Origin: Xanthomonas arboricola
GTDB lineage: Bacteria > Pseudomonadota > Gammaproteobacteria > Xanthomonadales > Xanthomonadaceae
Length of the DNA: 46,668 nt
NCBI RefSeq assembly: GCF_003353015.1
Contig: NZ_QREM01000007.1
Coordinates: forward strand, 465,515-512,182
Reading direction: 5' to 3'
Under the pieces are notes generated by a model that saw only the letters and a program-made list of their open reading frames with translations, was not told where the DNA came from and ran no database searches. Both the position numbers and the translations under genes were made by a program. Positions 46,579-46,668 of this stretch are shown one piece after another (within the stretch, counting starts at the first letter, position 1; each line of letters starts with the position of its first letter).

Positions 46579-46668
46579 TTACGGCTGATCGGGCGCCAGC
46601 TGCAGGCGTACCCAGAAGCCGTAGTGGTCCGAGGCCCAGCGACCTTCGGCATACGGCGTGTCGAACAG
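46579..46668 (-). CDS. endonuclease/exonuclease/phosphatase family protein, C-terminal end only
   Basis: The last 29 codons and the TAA stop of a minus-strand gene are present. The gene continues beyond the right edge. The fragment includes SDHYGFWVRLQL, the terminal SDH motif of the endonuclease/exonuclease/phosphatase superfamily (the catalytic Asp-His). The substrate cannot be judged from this piece. Confidence 0.7.
   Translation of the reverse strand: MFDTPYAEGRWASDHYGFWVRLQLAPDQP

Overview
The window is a GC-rich, gene-dense chromosomal segment that looks like Xanthomonas (a gammaproteobacterium, Lysobacterales). Pointers to this are the gene order cmk-rpsA-ihfB-lapA-lapB-glycosyltransferase-wbpM/capD-like-galU, the class III PHA synthase pair phaE-phaC, the divergent ppsR/ppsA pair, a 41-residue cysteine-poor L36, and REP-like GTAG palindromes between genes. 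Genus assignment is from memory of these families and no search was run. Nearly all of the content is core housekeeping. I see no phage, insertion sequence, CRISPR array or secretion-system island.

Layout. 1-1000: tRNA-Glu, a small hypothetical gene and tRNA-Leu. 1042-5379: a single-domain receiver protein and a very large PAS/GAF hybrid histidine kinase. 5765-8614: tex (transcription accessory factor) and a small conserved protein. 8807-10661: a FAD oxidoreductase convergent with a small HExxH membrane protein and a PspC protein. 10764-14566: lipid and storage polymer metabolism (phaC, phaE, pssA, 3-hydroxybutyrate dehydrogenase). 14892-15955: a Nudix hydrolase and a YqiB protein. 16155-20486: divergent ppsR and ppsA, then an MscS channel. 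20676-23800: orn, tadA-mntR and mntH, with a recognisable MntR operator between mntR and mntH. 24063-25861: a Cache-HAMP sensor gene broken by an in-frame amber codon, followed by a PATAN-like partner gene. 25980-27709: a methyltransferase-family membrane protein and a Tat-signal-bearing thioredoxin-reductase-like flavoprotein with an unusual triple-dyad operator. 28435-32682: guaA, guaB and folD (purine and one-carbon metabolism), interspersed with heptamer repeat elements. 32732-38696: a DUF1244 protein, then galU, a WbpM/CapD-like dehydratase, a WecA/MraY-type glycosyltransferase, lapB and lapA (surface polysaccharide and LPS). 38763-42013: ihfB, rpsA, cmk, rpmJ. 42253-46668: a small periplasmic protein, agmatine catabolism (aguA, aguB), a GNAT acetyltransferase, a TraB-family protein, a 70-bp perfect palindrome and the tail of an endonuclease/exonuclease/phosphatase-family gene that runs off the right edge.

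How the genes work together. PhaE and PhaC form one polyester synthase, and the nearby 3-hydroxybutyrate dehydrogenase would recycle the monomer. PpsR controls PpsA by reversible phosphorylation. MntR represses the facing mntH importer. AguA and AguB convert agmatine to putrescine. The galU-to-lapA block supplies UDP-glucose, sugar-nucleotide modification, a polyprenyl-phosphate sugar transferase and control of LPS synthesis.

The most interesting items are the amber-interrupted Cache-HAMP gene and its partner, the three abutting 16-bp dyads upstream of the Tat flavoprotein, the 70-bp and 28-bp perfect palindromes, the inverted heptamer elements around guaA/guaB/folD (one supplies the folD C-terminus), and a minigluzincin-like HExxH protein.
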